From NCBI RefSeq assembly GCF_000020605.1, contig NC_012781.1, positions 1,613,501 through 1,677,500 on the forward strand: a DNA stretch of 64,000 bases, written 5' to 3'. This document shows, piece by piece, positions 44,759-54,629 of this stretch; within the stretch, counting starts at the first letter, position 1, and every line of letters begins with the position of its first letter. The stretch comes from Agathobacter rectalis ATCC 33656. GTDB lineage: Bacteria > Bacillota > Clostridia > Lachnospirales > Lachnospiraceae. The translations under genes and the position numbers were made by a program. The notes under the pieces were generated by a model. The model was not told the DNA's origin. It searched no databases and saw nothing but the letters and a program-made list of their open reading frames with translations.

Positions 44759-45244
44759 TTAAATCACCTTTTGCTCTTTTCCGACTGCTTTGATGATATA
44801 GTCACCGGTTTCACAGTCAAGTATAACAGTTCTTCCGTAATTAAGACCGGTATCCTGTGCCTTCAGAGGAATTTTCAGCTCTGCAAGCACGTGCCTGGCC
44901 ATATCGGTATTGCGATCGCCAACATTTCCGATTGTAGAATTGCCTGACATCTCAAACATCTTAGCTCCACCGGCAATCTTTGCAACCATTCGTCTGGGAT
45001 TCGCGCCATTTTTTATCATTTGATTATAAAGTTCCCTAATTCCCGTATCGCCAAACTTGGCTATATTTGTGTTATTTCTAAGTTTGGTGCTGTCAGGCAG
45101 CATATAGTGTACAAGCCCACCGATTTTTGAAGCCGGATCATAAAGGGTGAGCCCTATGCATGAACCAAGCCCAAGTGTGGTCAGAGAATCAGGGGCTTTG
45201 GCAACCTTAAGGTCTGCCATTGATACTTTAATAGTACTTGCCAT
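44759..45244 (-). CDS. cheD: Chemoreceptor glutamine deamidase CheD
   Basis: 161 residues. Deamidates specific glutamines on receptors and, when bound to CheC, stimulates CheY-P dephosphorylation. Catalytic Cys in LGSCIGLTLYD (about residue 29) and His in GGLVHYMLP (about 46) are present, with the conserved KIAGGAKMF and IGNVGDRN loops. Follows cheC by 17 bases. Confidence 0.96.
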   Translation of the reverse strand: MASTIKVSMADLKVAKAPDSLTTLGLGSCIGLTLYDPASKIGGLVHYMLPDSTKLRNNTNIAKFGDTGIRELYNQMIKNGANPRRMVAKIAGGAKMFEMSGNSTIGNVGDRNTDMARHVLAELKIPLKAQDTGLNYGRTVILDCETGDYIIKAVGKEQKVI

Positions 45245-45261
45245 ATGGATTCTCCTAAATA

Positions 45262-45882
45262 CTAAAAACTAATTCCTAAAGCCGATAAAATATTATCATA
45301 TGAATCCGGATCAGGCATAAGGATAAAGTATCCGTTCATCATTATATCATCACCAAACTCCGTCTCTATAAAAAGTGCATTGTCACCATATTGTCCAAAC
45401 TGAATTGCCGGCACACTTAATATGGAAGCAGCCATATCTACAGCAATATACGGAATGGAAGGTAGTATTTTAAGATTTGTCATAGTTGAAAGCGCTGACA
45501 AATATGCGCCTGCTATTATGTTGCCAATCTCCTTCATGGCAGATAAATCCATCTCATCAAATGGCTCGTTATAGTCCTGTGGTCTGCCCATCAGCTTGTT
45601 TACCAGAAAGTGTGCTGCCGGAAGCTTCATGAGAAACATCATACTGCCGGAGATATCGTTGGTAACCTCAAGAAATATACCCACTATTGTCTCTTCCTCC
45701 GGACATATGGCATCTCCAAGCTTTGTCGCATCCATTAACAGAACTCTTGGAACTTCCATTTTCATGGTAGTGCCAAGCATGCCGGCAATCGCTGTCGTGG
45801 CATTGCCGGCACCTATATTTCCGATTTCCTTAAGGACATCCATATACATCGAATTGACATTATCTAAAGAAAATTCACTCAT
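45262..45882 (-). CDS. cheC: CheY-P phosphatase CheC
   Basis: 206 residues with two active-site helices carrying the E-x2-N signature (LKEIGNIGAGNA and MKEIGNIIAGAY), so both sites look intact. CheC ends the CheY-P signal and binds CheD. The ATG at 45882 has AAGGGTG upstream; the GTG three codons earlier lies within that site. A perfect hairpin in the gap to cheW (45913-45940) lies just before it. Confidence 0.95.
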   Translation of the reverse strand: MSEFSLDNVNSMYMDVLKEIGNIGAGNATTAIAGMLGTTMKMEVPRVLLMDATKLGDAICPEEETIVGIFLEVTNDISGSMMFLMKLPAAHFLVNKLMGRPQDYNEPFDEMDLSAMKEIGNIIAGAYLSALSTMTNLKILPSIPYIAVDMAASILSVPAIQFGQYGDNALFIETEFGDDIMMNGYFILMPDPDSYDNILSALGISF

Positions 45883-45912
45883 TGTATTCACCCTTTTATT
45901 TGTTAAAACTTA

Positions 45913-45940
45913 TATAGTGAGGCTTTTATACCTCACTATA
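45913..45940 (-). repeat. Perfect hairpin between cheW and cheC
   Basis: TATAGTGAGG (45913-45922) and CCTCACTATA (45931-45940), a 10-bp perfect stem with an eight-base loop, inside the 70-base cheW-cheC gap. On the minus strand it is followed by TAAGTTTT, a weak U stretch. It could be a partial terminator or an RNA-stability element that adjusts cheC, cheD and fliA levels. Confidence 0.65.
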
Positions 45941-45952
45941 CATTGCTGCAAA

Positions 45953-46423
45953 TCAGTTAGCGTCCTTATCTGAGACTATTGAGCCTATTTCAAACAGAGA
46001 AATCAGTTCATCTCCGTTTTTACCTATACCGTTTATGAACAGTTCCTTGCCTGTAGATGAAGCATCTATATTAGGCTTATCTATTTCATCAACCACAAGT
46101 GTGACAACTTCACAAACTTCATCGACAATAAGACCTATCTCACCCTTTTCTTCAAGCTTTAGGATAATTATTCTGGTTGATGATGTATATACATCATCGT
46201 CCAGTCCCATTTTTATGCGGGCACTCATTACCGGAACGATATCACCACGCAGATTTATGATACCCTTAAAGTACTTCTGCGCCTTTGGCACTCTTGTAAT
46301 CTTCTGCATTCTGACGATATTATCAACATAGCCAATATCAATTCCGAATTTTTCTTCGCCTATTTTGACTGAAATATATTGCTTTGTTTCTTTTTCCTGT
46401 ATATCAAATTCATTTTCTGGCAT
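45953..46423 (-). CDS. cheW: Chemotaxis coupling protein CheW
   Basis: 156 residues. Scaffold joining receptors to CheA. Two SH3-like beta-barrel subdomains with FGIDIGYVDNIVRM, the IINLRGDIVPVM motif and GLIVDEVCEVV. The ATG at 46423 lies behind GGAGGGG; the ATG overlapping the cheA stop is part of that site. Sits directly after cheA. Confidence 0.96.
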   Translation of the reverse strand: MPENEFDIQEKETKQYISVKIGEEKFGIDIGYVDNIVRMQKITRVPKAQKYFKGIINLRGDIVPVMSARIKMGLDDDVYTSSTRIIILKLEEKGEIGLIVDEVCEVVTLVVDEIDKPNIDASSTGKELFINGIGKNGDELISLFEIGSIVSDKDAN

Positions 46424-46437
46424 GTACTTCCCCTCCA

Positions 46438-48558
46438 TTACATAAGTGTATTTACATCAAGTATCAAAGCTACATCACCATCTCCAAGTATTGTCGCTCC
46501 GCTGATAAGCTTGTTGCCGTTTATGTATTTTCCTAAAGACTTGATTACAATCTCCTGCTGTCCAATGAGATTGTCAACCACAAGACCTGCCTGCTGATCT
46601 CCCTTTTGGACAATTACTACAGTAAGATGATCCGGCTCCTGCTCCTTTGGCTCAATGTCCAGCATCTTATCGAGGCGGATGATTGGAATAACGCTTCCAC
46701 GCAGGTGAATAACTTCCTTAGCCTGTACATATTTGATATCCTTCACAGGAATATCCTCTATATTTGAGATAGAGCCGAGCGCAATGGCATATATTTCATC
46801 ACGGATCTCTACCATGAGAGCCTGAATGATTGCAAGAGTAAGAGGAAGACGTACAGTAAATGTAGTACCCTTACCAAGCTCGGTTGAAACCGATACATCA
46901 CCACCCAGCTGTTCAATGCCGGATTTAACAACATCAAGACCAACTCCTCGTCCGGAGATATCGGTAATCTGTTTTGCCATTGAAAAGCTTGGCATAAAAA
47001 GGAAGTTGATGATATCCTTCTGAGATAGATTTTCAGCCTGTTCAGCTGTGACTATGCCACGCTCGATAGCCTTGTTCTTTACGGCTTCGGTATCGATTCC
47101 GTTTCCATCATCTCCGACCTTTATGACAACATTGTTGCCCTCCTGGTATGCATTTAAGAAAATAGTACCTACCTCTGGCTTTCCACGCTCAAGTCTGACC
47201 TCATTGCTTTCAAGTCCATGATCAGCACTGTTTCTAAGCAGATGCTGCAGAGGATCTCCGATCTGATCCACAACTGTACGGTCCAGCTCGGTATCTTCAC
47301 CGGTTATGACAAGATTCATCTTCTTATTCAGAGTACGAGACAGATCTCTTATCATTCTAGGATATTTCTGTGTAACACTTTCAATAGGAACCATTCGTAC
47401 CTTCATGACAGACTCATGGAGATTGGTCGTAATTCTTTCCAGATATTCAATCTGTTCATGGAATGACTGGTTATTATTGTTTTCTCCATCAGATGAGCTC
47501 ATGGCTACAAGAGAGTTCTTTGCAATAATAAGCTCAGACACCTGATTCATAAGCATATCAAGCTTTTCGATATCTACTCTGACTGTTCGGCTTGTAGTAG
47601 CTTTTTTATGAGAAACAGCCTGCTTTTGAGAGTTATTTGCAGTTTTTGGCTTTGAAGATTCTGTCTTTGCAGCAGGAGTCTTTTCCTCTTTTTCTTCCTT
47701 ATCTGCCTTTTTTGTCTCTTCAGAAGCCTGTGCTGTCTGCTCTGCTTCACCCTCCAGGTGAAACTCGGTGATTTCTTTTCCCTCAACCTTATCAATCTCA
47801 GATACGTTGGAAGCTGCATGCTCCAATTTATCAAAACCCTCACCTGATGCAACATAAAAGCTGAATGACAAATCAAACTTCTCATCCTCAATATCCTGTG
47901 AGCTTGGTCTGTAAACCAGAATCTGTCCCAGCTCCTCAACTGCCTTGAAAACAAGGAAAGCTCTTGCTGCTTTGAGCAGACAGTCGCTTGCTACGGTAAC
48001 TGTCATGCCGTATATTTTAAGGCCTGCTGAAATTGCCTCGTCAATTAATTTTTTCTCGTTGTCTGTCAGTTCAATTGTATCAAGTGCACTGTCAGATGCA
48101 TCTGATGAATCCTTTGTTTCAGCTTCAGCAGCCTTTTCTTGAGGCTCAGCCTGTTTGCTTACAGTCTGTCCGTTTGCTTTTGCAATAAAATCGTTGAGTT
48201 CCTTTATGATAACCTCATTATCATCAGTACCCTCATCAGATGTGGATTTAATATTTTCAACATAGCTGTCTATAGCGTCAAGGCACTTAAAGAGCAGATC
48301 AATCATTGAGCTGTCAACTTTAATTTTATCGCTTCTGACCTCCTGAAATACATTTTCCATATCATGTGTAAGGTGCTGCATGCGCTTAAAGCCCATTGTA
48401 CCTGCCATACCCTTTAAGGAGTGGGCAGCACGGAAAATCTCATTTATAGTGTCTTTGTTTTCCGGCTCCTGCTCAAGAGTCATGATACAGTCAGACAATG
48501 TCTGAATATGCTCCGAACTTTCATCAATAAAAATATCTAGATACTGGCTAACATCCAT
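46438..48558 (-). CDS. cheA: Chemotaxis histidine kinase CheA
   Basis: 706 residues. P1 domain with phosphorylatable His46 (RAAHSLKGMAG), a P2-like region (about 160-275), a Lys/Glu/Thr-rich linker (about 275-325), the P3 dimerisation helices, the P4 ATPase (N box LLRNSADHG, G1 DDGNGID, G2 GRGVGLDVV) and the P5 CheW-like domain. Sends phosphate to CheB (next gene upstream) and to a CheY not encoded in this window. Stop and cheW ribosome site overlap. Confidence 0.97.
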   Translation of the reverse strand: MDVSQYLDIFIDESSEHIQTLSDCIMTLEQEPENKDTINEIFRAAHSLKGMAGTMGFKRMQHLTHDMENVFQEVRSDKIKVDSSMIDLLFKCLDAIDSYVENIKSTSDEGTDDNEVIIKELNDFIAKANGQTVSKQAEPQEKAAEAETKDSSDASDSALDTIELTDNEKKLIDEAISAGLKIYGMTVTVASDCLLKAARAFLVFKAVEELGQILVYRPSSQDIEDEKFDLSFSFYVASGEGFDKLEHAASNVSEIDKVEGKEITEFHLEGEAEQTAQASEETKKADKEEKEEKTPAAKTESSKPKTANNSQKQAVSHKKATTSRTVRVDIEKLDMLMNQVSELIIAKNSLVAMSSSDGENNNNQSFHEQIEYLERITTNLHESVMKVRMVPIESVTQKYPRMIRDLSRTLNKKMNLVITGEDTELDRTVVDQIGDPLQHLLRNSADHGLESNEVRLERGKPEVGTIFLNAYQEGNNVVIKVGDDGNGIDTEAVKNKAIERGIVTAEQAENLSQKDIINFLFMPSFSMAKQITDISGRGVGLDVVKSGIEQLGGDVSVSTELGKGTTFTVRLPLTLAIIQALMVEIRDEIYAIALGSISNIEDIPVKDIKYVQAKEVIHLRGSVIPIIRLDKMLDIEPKEQEPDHLTVVIVQKGDQQAGLVVDNLIGQQEIVIKSLGKYINGNKLISGATILGDGDVALILDVNTLM

Positions 48559-48559
48559 T

Positions 48560-49621
48560 TTATTTTACCCCCACATTTTTTGTGATTGCTTTGGCAACAT
48601 CTGATAGTGTAACGACTTCATCAACCACACCTGCCTCATAGATGGCTCTTGGCATGCCATACACAACACTTGATTTCTCGTCCTGTGCAATGACATAGAT
48701 AGGCTTTGATTTGCCAAGTGAAAGAATGCCATTCGTGCCGTCTGCCCCCATACCTGTGAGTACCACACATACAACCTCATCATAATTAGAGGATGTCAGT
48801 GAATCAAACATGATATTGGCACAAGGCTTGAGTCCGCTGATAGGTGGCATATCATTAAATGATATAACATGTGAAGCGCCTGATTTCTTTATAGCTATAT
48901 GTGTACCGCCCGGAGCTATATACACTACTCCGTTTTTAAGCACCTCACCGTTTGAAGCCTCCTTCACCTGAACCTGACTTAGCTCATTAAGGCGCTCAGC
49001 CATGCTCTTTGTAAAGCCGGCAGGCATATGCTGTACTAAAACAACCGGTGCCAAAAGTTCAGCCGGAAGAAACGGTATTACACTTTGCAGTGCCTTTGGA
49101 CCACCTGTAGATGATGCAATTGCTACTATTTTATTGCTGCCTGCTGCCTTGTGTTTGTTTACAATAGCACCGGCTTTCTTCTCAACAACTGTGAGATTGC
49201 GTGAAGCACTATGAGCAGGTGTGATTCTAACGGCTGCATACACAACCCTGAGCAGAGTTTCCTTAAACTGGTTTCCCTTTGCCTCTATGATATTGTTTGG
49301 TTTTGTGACGAAATCAAAGGCACCAAGCTCTAAAGATTTGATAGCTTCATCTGCTCCCTCTATGGTTAGAGTGCTTACCACCACAACAGGTGTTTTTATG
49401 CTCTCCTTCTGCAGATGTGAAAGCACCTCAAGACCATTCATCCTCGGCATATTTATATCAAGAATAACAGCATCGTACTTTTGTGTACGGAGCTTTTCAA
49501 GTGCTTCCAGTCCATCCTTACATGTATCAGTTGCCTGTAATTTATTGTCTGAATTGATTATATCACACTCAACCCTTCTCAGTAGTGCAGAATCATCAAC
49601 TATTAAAATGTTAGATTTCAT
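48560..49621 (-). CDS. cheB: Protein-glutamate methylesterase/glutaminase CheB
   Basis: 353 residues: an N-terminal receiver domain (acidic VDDS, phospho-Asp55 in LDINMPRMNG, Lys near 106), a linker (about 125-160) and a C-terminal esterase with Ser in IASSTGGPKAL, His in VLVQHMPAGFT and Asp in LTGMGADGTNG. Removes methyl groups from receptors during adaptation. Ends one base before cheA. The partner methyltransferase gene cheR is not in the window. Confidence 0.96.
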   Translation of the reverse strand: MKSNILIVDDSALLRRVECDIINSDNKLQATDTCKDGLEALEKLRTQKYDAVILDINMPRMNGLEVLSHLQKESIKTPVVVVSTLTIEGADEAIKSLELGAFDFVTKPNNIIEAKGNQFKETLLRVVYAAVRITPAHSASRNLTVVEKKAGAIVNKHKAAGSNKIVAIASSTGGPKALQSVIPFLPAELLAPVVLVQHMPAGFTKSMAERLNELSQVQVKEASNGEVLKNGVVYIAPGGTHIAIKKSGASHVISFNDMPPISGLKPCANIMFDSLTSSNYDEVVCVVLTGMGADGTNGILSLGKSKPIYVIAQDEKSSVVYGMPRAIYEAGVVDEVVTLSDVAKAITKNVGVK

Positions 49622-49625
49622 ATTA

Positions 49626-50360
49626 TTACTCCATTTCTCTTCGTCTTATGCGTCTTTCTTCTTCAAACACAAATCTGACTATTTTCTCCCGTTCTGTCAT
49701 GCGGTCGAAAATAAACTTTGAACGTGCAAAATATCTGTCTGCATAGTCCAAAGACTGAGTACAGTTTATTACCTTACAAACTATATTGAATTGTTGTGTA
49801 CACTCCTCAAGTGCTAAAGAAAACTGAGCCATAAAATATGTACCTTCTTCAAGAGGTGTGCTTAGAGAAAATCTGATGCCTCCTCCACTTATATCAAGGA
49901 TAACCGATTTGACAGTATTCATATTTTTGCTGTTGATTGCATGATTCTTATACATCTTTTTGCAAAACTCAAGCTCACTCTCAGCTTTATCATCGTATCT
50001 GACTTCATAAAAATCCATGTCTATAGTACATGGAAGTCTGAAAAACTGACGTCTTTGTATCTTTTCCAGATTATTTATAAGCTCTATAGCAAGAAAATAC
50101 ATATTTTCTTTACGATAACGCTGTCTGACTATAGCAGAGCTTTTTAGTATAGTTTTGTTTTGTGTGTATATTATAAAGTCAAATTGCGTGCCAAGCTGAA
50201 ATAAAACCACTCTGCCACTGTCAACAGGCATAGTTATTTCCCACATGCTGTCTGTTAGCTTGTCAGAAAAGCTGCTCTTATATGATGTGCTGTTATCGGA
50301 TAAACCGGATGCAAAGATATCAATTTTGTCACCCGGAAAAATCAAACTTGTATATTCCAT
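49626..50360 (-). CDS. PilZ-domain protein (YcgR/YpfA-like, c-di-GMP binding)
   Basis: 244 residues. An N-terminal PilZN/YcgR-like barrel (about 1-95) is followed by a PilZ domain whose two binding motifs are intact: RRQFFR (RxxxR, about 103-108) and DISGGGIRF (about 153-161). Such proteins slow or stop the flagellar motor when cyclic di-GMP is high. Encoded between flhG and cheB, so placement supports a motor role. The C-terminus is very Arg/Glu-rich. Confidence 0.88.
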   Translation of the reverse strand: MEYTSLIFPGDKIDIFASGLSDNSTSYKSSFSDKLTDSMWEITMPVDSGRVVLFQLGTQFDFIIYTQNKTILKSSAIVRQRYRKENMYFLAIELINNLEKIQRRQFFRLPCTIDMDFYEVRYDDKAESELEFCKKMYKNHAINSKNMNTVKSVILDISGGGIRFSLSTPLEEGTYFMAQFSLALEECTQQFNIVCKVINCTQSLDYADRYFARSKFIFDRMTEREKIVRFVFEEERRIRRREME

Positions 50361-50380
50361 ATGTCTTCCTCTTAAATTAA

Positions 50381-51259
50381 CTATTGCTTTCTGTTAAAAA
50401 AATTTGAAAAAACATGTGAGATTGTTCTTTTCTCATCCAAAGCAGCAGATTCATTATCCAAAAGTCTTTTTGCAATTTCTTCAAATGACCGTGCAGCCTT
50501 TGAGGTCGGATCATAAATTGAAAGTATCTTCTGCTGCCTGACAGCCTTTTCAACCATTGCATCAGACGGCACATATCCCAGATACTCAAGACTTCCGTTT
50601 AAGAACTGCATAACAACGGAATTAATCTTGTTGAACACTATACTGCCATCCTCTTTTGACGCAGCCCTGTTGGATATAACGCGTATGCATACTTTTGACG
50701 GGTCGAAATCAGGTCTCTTATACAGTGCTTTAAGCAATGAATATGAATCGGTGATTGAGGTAGGTTCCGGGGTTGTAACCAACACAATTTCGTTGCTGGC
50801 CGCAACAAATTCCATGACCTGTTCAGACACTCCTGCACCGGTATCAATTATGATAAAATCATACATACTGTTCAACTCATTTATTGCAGAGACAATGAAA
50901 TGAATCTGTTTGTGGTTTAGATTATTAAGCCCTACAACACTTGAGCCGGCTGAAATAAAATCAATGCCCAAAGGTCCGTTTGAGATGATGCTCTTTATAG
51001 TCTGGTTTTCATATATTACATCAGCAAGAGTATACTTAGGAATAACACCAAACATCACTTCGACATTGGCAAGACCGAAATCAGCATCAAAAATAATTAC
51101 TCTCTTTCCGAGTCTGCTGAGCCAGACTGCCAGATTGACAGAGGTATTGGATTTGCCTACACCACCCTTGCCGCTTGTAATGGTAATAACACGGGCCGGT
51201 TCTATATAATTTTGATTACGCTGCTTAATAACATTTCTAAGCTGCTGTGCCTGGTCCAT
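50381..51259 (-). CDS. flhG: Flagellum site-determining ATPase FlhG
   Basis: MinD-like deviant Walker ATPase of 292 residues that controls flagellar number and site together with FlhF. SGKGGVGKSNTSVNLA (about 29-44), FDADFGLANVEVMFG and IIDTGAGVSEQ are visible. An N-terminal basic/Gln segment (DQAQQLRNVIKQRN) matches the FlhF-stimulating region of YlxH. Start overlaps the flhF stop by one base. Confidence 0.95.
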   Translation of the reverse strand: MDQAQQLRNVIKQRNQNYIEPARVITITSGKGGVGKSNTSVNLAVWLSRLGKRVIIFDADFGLANVEVMFGVIPKYTLADVIYENQTIKSIISNGPLGIDFISAGSSVVGLNNLNHKQIHFIVSAINELNSMYDFIIIDTGAGVSEQVMEFVAASNEIVLVTTPEPTSITDSYSLLKALYKRPDFDPSKVCIRVISNRAASKEDGSIVFNKINSVVMQFLNGSLEYLGYVPSDAMVEKAVRQQKILSIYDPTSKAARSFEEIAKRLLDNESAALDEKRTISHVFSNFFNRKQ

Positions 51260-52503
51260 TATTGTCTGCCTCCGAGTAATTGTTTGACAATCTTTTGTGT
51301 ATCAAATACCTCTATATCATCCGGAACGTTTTGTCCATTCGTGACATATGATATACCGGCATCAGAGTATAGCTTTATATTTAACAAATTGCCATATGAT
51401 GAGGTTTCATCAAGCTTTGTAAATATCAGCTTGTAATCGTCAATATCCTTATAGGAATCAATTATAGATATAAGATCCCTGTACTTGGTTGTAGCACTTA
51501 AGACGAGATATACCGACTTCTCATATTCAGGTGATAGACCTGCAAGAAGTGCTCTCATATCATTCCGCTGTGTCTCGTTCTTGTGTGAAAAGCCCGCTGT
51601 ATCAACAAAAATCACATCTGCCTGCTCATATTCAGCCACCGCACTATTTAACTCTGTGGCAGTATAAATGACAGACAAAGGTGTATCCAGAATATTTGCA
51701 AATGTACGTAACTGGTCTGTTGCAGCTATTCTGTATGTATCAGCAGTGATAAATGCGATATTTTTATTATAATTAACCTTGAATTTTGAAGCAATTTTAG
51801 CAATTGTGGTTGTCTTGCCAACGCCTGTCGGTCCGACAAAGAAAACAACTCTTGGTTTTTTGCCGTTTACCTTTATAGTTTCAGGCTGACCAAATCTTAA
51901 AATGAGTTTCTGGTATACATTTGATAAAATCACATCGAGACTGTTACCGGGACGTAGGAATTTCTCGATTTCATCAAGAATTTGGTTGATATATTTCTCA
52001 TCCACCTCATTATCCAGCAGTGTCTTGTATAAAATGCGGACAAATTTAAGTTCCTGTGCACTTTGAGGCTTTGAAGGCTCCTTATTTTGAGGTTTATCAA
52101 ATGTGCTTTCCATCATTTTGGCAATGGAATCAAGCTCCTTGATTTCCTGTTCAATATCGCTGGTCTGTTCAGCCGCCTTTGGGGCTGCCGGTGCAGGTGT
52201 AGGTTTTAAGGTCTCAGATGCAGATTTTGGGGCGAATGAAGGCATCTTTATTTCTTCATCTGCCTTGTAATCAATTTTACCCGGGAGTGTAGTCCTTGCA
52301 AGCTGCGAGGTCGTTATTGTCTGTGTCTGTTTTTTTTCATCCATAGCCGCAGTCACCTCATAAGTTGAGCTTTTGAATATACCAAATAATCCCTTTGGCT
52401 TAATCTCCTTGATATTCATAATCACAGCATTTGGACCAAAGGCCTGCTTTGCACATTCAATTGCTTCTTCTTTTGTTTTTCCAGTGAATTTGTTAATAGT
52501 CAT
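51259..52503 (-). CDS. flhF: Flagellar biosynthesis SRP-like GTPase FlhF
   Basis: 414 residues: an N-terminal B domain (about 1-60), a variable Pro/Ala/Glu-rich linker (about 75-140), then the NG GTPase. G1 FVGPTGVGKTTTIAKIA, the FITADTYRIAATDQL element and DTAGFSH (G3) are intact. Marks the cell-pole or lateral site where the flagellum is built. One base after flhA's stop in the transcript. Confidence 0.96.
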   Translation of the reverse strand: MTINKFTGKTKEEAIECAKQAFGPNAVIMNIKEIKPKGLFGIFKSSTYEVTAAMDEKKQTQTITTSQLARTTLPGKIDYKADEEIKMPSFAPKSASETLKPTPAPAAPKAAEQTSDIEQEIKELDSIAKMMESTFDKPQNKEPSKPQSAQELKFVRILYKTLLDNEVDEKYINQILDEIEKFLRPGNSLDVILSNVYQKLILRFGQPETIKVNGKKPRVVFFVGPTGVGKTTTIAKIASKFKVNYNKNIAFITADTYRIAATDQLRTFANILDTPLSVIYTATELNSAVAEYEQADVIFVDTAGFSHKNETQRNDMRALLAGLSPEYEKSVYLVLSATTKYRDLISIIDSYKDIDDYKLIFTKLDETSSYGNLLNIKLYSDAGISYVTNGQNVPDDIEVFDTQKIVKQLLGGRQ

Positions 52504-54546
52504 TTATGCAGTCACCATTCCTACCGACTGAAGCTCAACATTTGATTCAACCTCATTGTAGGATAACACAATGAGATCCTTGAAATAATCCTCAGTCATT
52601 TTCTTAAAGTACATTCTAACAATTGGAGATGTAATAATAATAGCACTCTTTCCCAAACTTTCCAACTTACCAATTTCTGTTTCAACAGATTTGATAATAG
52701 CCTTTATCCTGTCAGGATCAAGAGAAAGGTAAGAGCCCTGCTCTGTCTGTTTAACAGATGACATAATTTCCTGCTCCACAGCAGGGTCAAGTGTGATGAC
52801 ACTTGTGGTCTCATTTGCAGGAAAATACTTACTTGATATAGCTCTCTTTAAGCCCTGGCGCACGTATTCCGTAAGTACATCTGTATCCCTGGTGGTCTGT
52901 GCGTGATCGGCAAGCGTCTCAAAAATTGTAAGCAGATCCCTAATAGAAATTCCCTCGCTCAAAAGATTCTGAAGCACCTTCTGAATCTCACCAAGACCAA
53001 GCAGCTTTGGTATGAGTTCGTCCACAATGACAGGATTTGATTCCTTGAGATTGTTGACCAGATTCTGTACATCCTGTCTGGTGAGAAGCTCTGCAATATG
53101 AGATCTGATAACCTCAGTCAGATGAGTAGCTATAATCGATGGCGGATCTACAACTGTATATCCAAGACTCTCAGCACGCTCTCTTTGACTTTCCGTAATC
53201 CATATGGCCGGAAGATGGAATGAAGGCTCAAATGTAGGAATACCTGTTATCTCCTCCTCCACATAGCCCGGATTCATAGCCATGTAGTGATCAAAAAGTA
53301 TCTCACCTTCTGTTACCTGTATGCCCTTTATCTTGATGATATACTGATTAGGATTAAGCTGTATATTATCCCTTAATCGTATGATAGGTACGACAGTTCC
53401 AAGCTCTAAAGCAATCTGTCGCCTTATCATTACAACTCGGTCAAGCAGATCCCCTCCTTGATTTACATCTGCAAGAGGAATGATACCATAGCCAAACTCA
53501 AGCTCAATAGGGTCAACCTGCAGCAGTGAAACGACATTTTCGGGTTTTCGTATTTCCTCGGCATCGCTTTCAGCCTGTGCGGTCTCATCCTCTATGCTCT
53601 CAATACCGGCTTTTTTATCCAGATTTTTACCTGTTACAAAAAAAGCCACCGCAAGCCCAATAAAGAGCCACCACTCATTGCGAAGAGGTGTGAGTATACC
53701 TAAAACCACAAGTACAATTGATACAATATAAAGCACCTTGGCTGTGCCAAAGAGCTGGCCTAAAAGCTCTCCTGAAAAATCATTCTCATTGGAGCCTTTT
53801 GTGACAAGAATACCGGTCGAAAGAGATATAAGTAAAGACGGTATCTGTGAAACAAGTCCGTCTCCGATTGTGAGCAGGCCAAACTTCTGTATAGCCTCAT
53901 TTACATCAAGCCCCTGGAACATAACACCCATTATGGTGCCTCCAACCAGGTTGATAAGTGTAATAATAATACCGGCTGCTGCATCTCCCTTTACATACTT
54001 TGTAGCACCATCCATAGCTCCGTAGAAGCTTGACTCCTTCTGGATTTTATCACGGCGAGCCTTGGCTTCCTTGTCAGTGATGGCTCCTGTGTTTAAGTCG
54101 GCATCAATAGCCATCTGTTTGCCGGGCATAGCATCGAGCGTGAATCGTGCAGTTACCTCAGCAACACGCTCAGATCCCTTGTTGATAACAACAAACTGGA
54201 TGATAATGAGCACTATAAAAACGATTGCACCGATGACTAAATTACCTCCACCGACGAATTGACCAAACACATTTACAACCACACCCGGGTTTCCGGTTGA
54301 TAAAATAAGCCTGGTAGATGAGACATTAAGTGAAATCCTGAATATAGTCGTAAACAGTAATAGTGTCGGGAAAAATGACATATCAAGCACTTCTTTTACA
54401 AAAAGCACCTTAAAAAGAATGATGAGTGCTATTGAAAGGTTGAATGCAAGCATAACATCTAACAGGAAGGATGGAATAGGTATGATAAAAAACAAAACAG
54501 CACATAACAGATATAATCCAACACCTAAATCTGTCTTTTTTAACAT
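52504..54546 (-). CDS. flhA: Flagellar export gate protein FlhA
   Basis: 680 residues, the usual size. Eight membrane segments in the first about 310 residues, including the FHIPEP-type cytoplasmic loop (RFTLDAMPGKQMAIDADLN), followed by the cytosolic ring-forming domain that docks chaperone-substrate complexes. Central part of the type III secretion gate. Preceded by AGGAGGA. Confidence 0.97.
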   Translation of the reverse strand: MLKKTDLGVGLYLLCAVLFFIIPIPSFLLDVMLAFNLSIALIILFKVLFVKEVLDMSFFPTLLLFTTIFRISLNVSSTRLILSTGNPGVVVNVFGQFVGGGNLVIGAIVFIVLIIIQFVVINKGSERVAEVTARFTLDAMPGKQMAIDADLNTGAITDKEAKARRDKIQKESSFYGAMDGATKYVKGDAAAGIIITLINLVGGTIMGVMFQGLDVNEAIQKFGLLTIGDGLVSQIPSLLISLSTGILVTKGSNENDFSGELLGQLFGTAKVLYIVSIVLVVLGILTPLRNEWWLFIGLAVAFFVTGKNLDKKAGIESIEDETAQAESDAEEIRKPENVVSLLQVDPIELEFGYGIIPLADVNQGGDLLDRVVMIRRQIALELGTVVPIIRLRDNIQLNPNQYIIKIKGIQVTEGEILFDHYMAMNPGYVEEEITGIPTFEPSFHLPAIWITESQRERAESLGYTVVDPPSIIATHLTEVIRSHIAELLTRQDVQNLVNNLKESNPVIVDELIPKLLGLGEIQKVLQNLLSEGISIRDLLTIFETLADHAQTTRDTDVLTEYVRQGLKRAISSKYFPANETTSVITLDPAVEQEIMSSVKQTEQGSYLSLDPDRIKAIIKSVETEIGKLESLGKSAIIITSPIVRMYFKKMTEDYFKDLIVLSYNEVESNVELQSVGMVTA

Positions 54547-54572
54547 ATTCTATTCCTCCTTTCCGTTAAATC

Positions 54573-54596
54573 ACGGACTGCATATATAAAGTCCGT
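54573..54596 (-). repeat. Hairpin in the flhB-flhA gap
   Basis: ACGGACT (54573-54579) and AGTCCGT (54590-54596) form a perfect 7-bp stem with a 10-base loop, 27 bases before the flhA start. No U-run follows on the minus strand, so it is more likely a translational or stability element than a terminator. Confidence 0.45.
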
Positions 54597-54629
54597 ATTT
54601 ATCTTTTTGTTTTATAATAATAAATTAAT

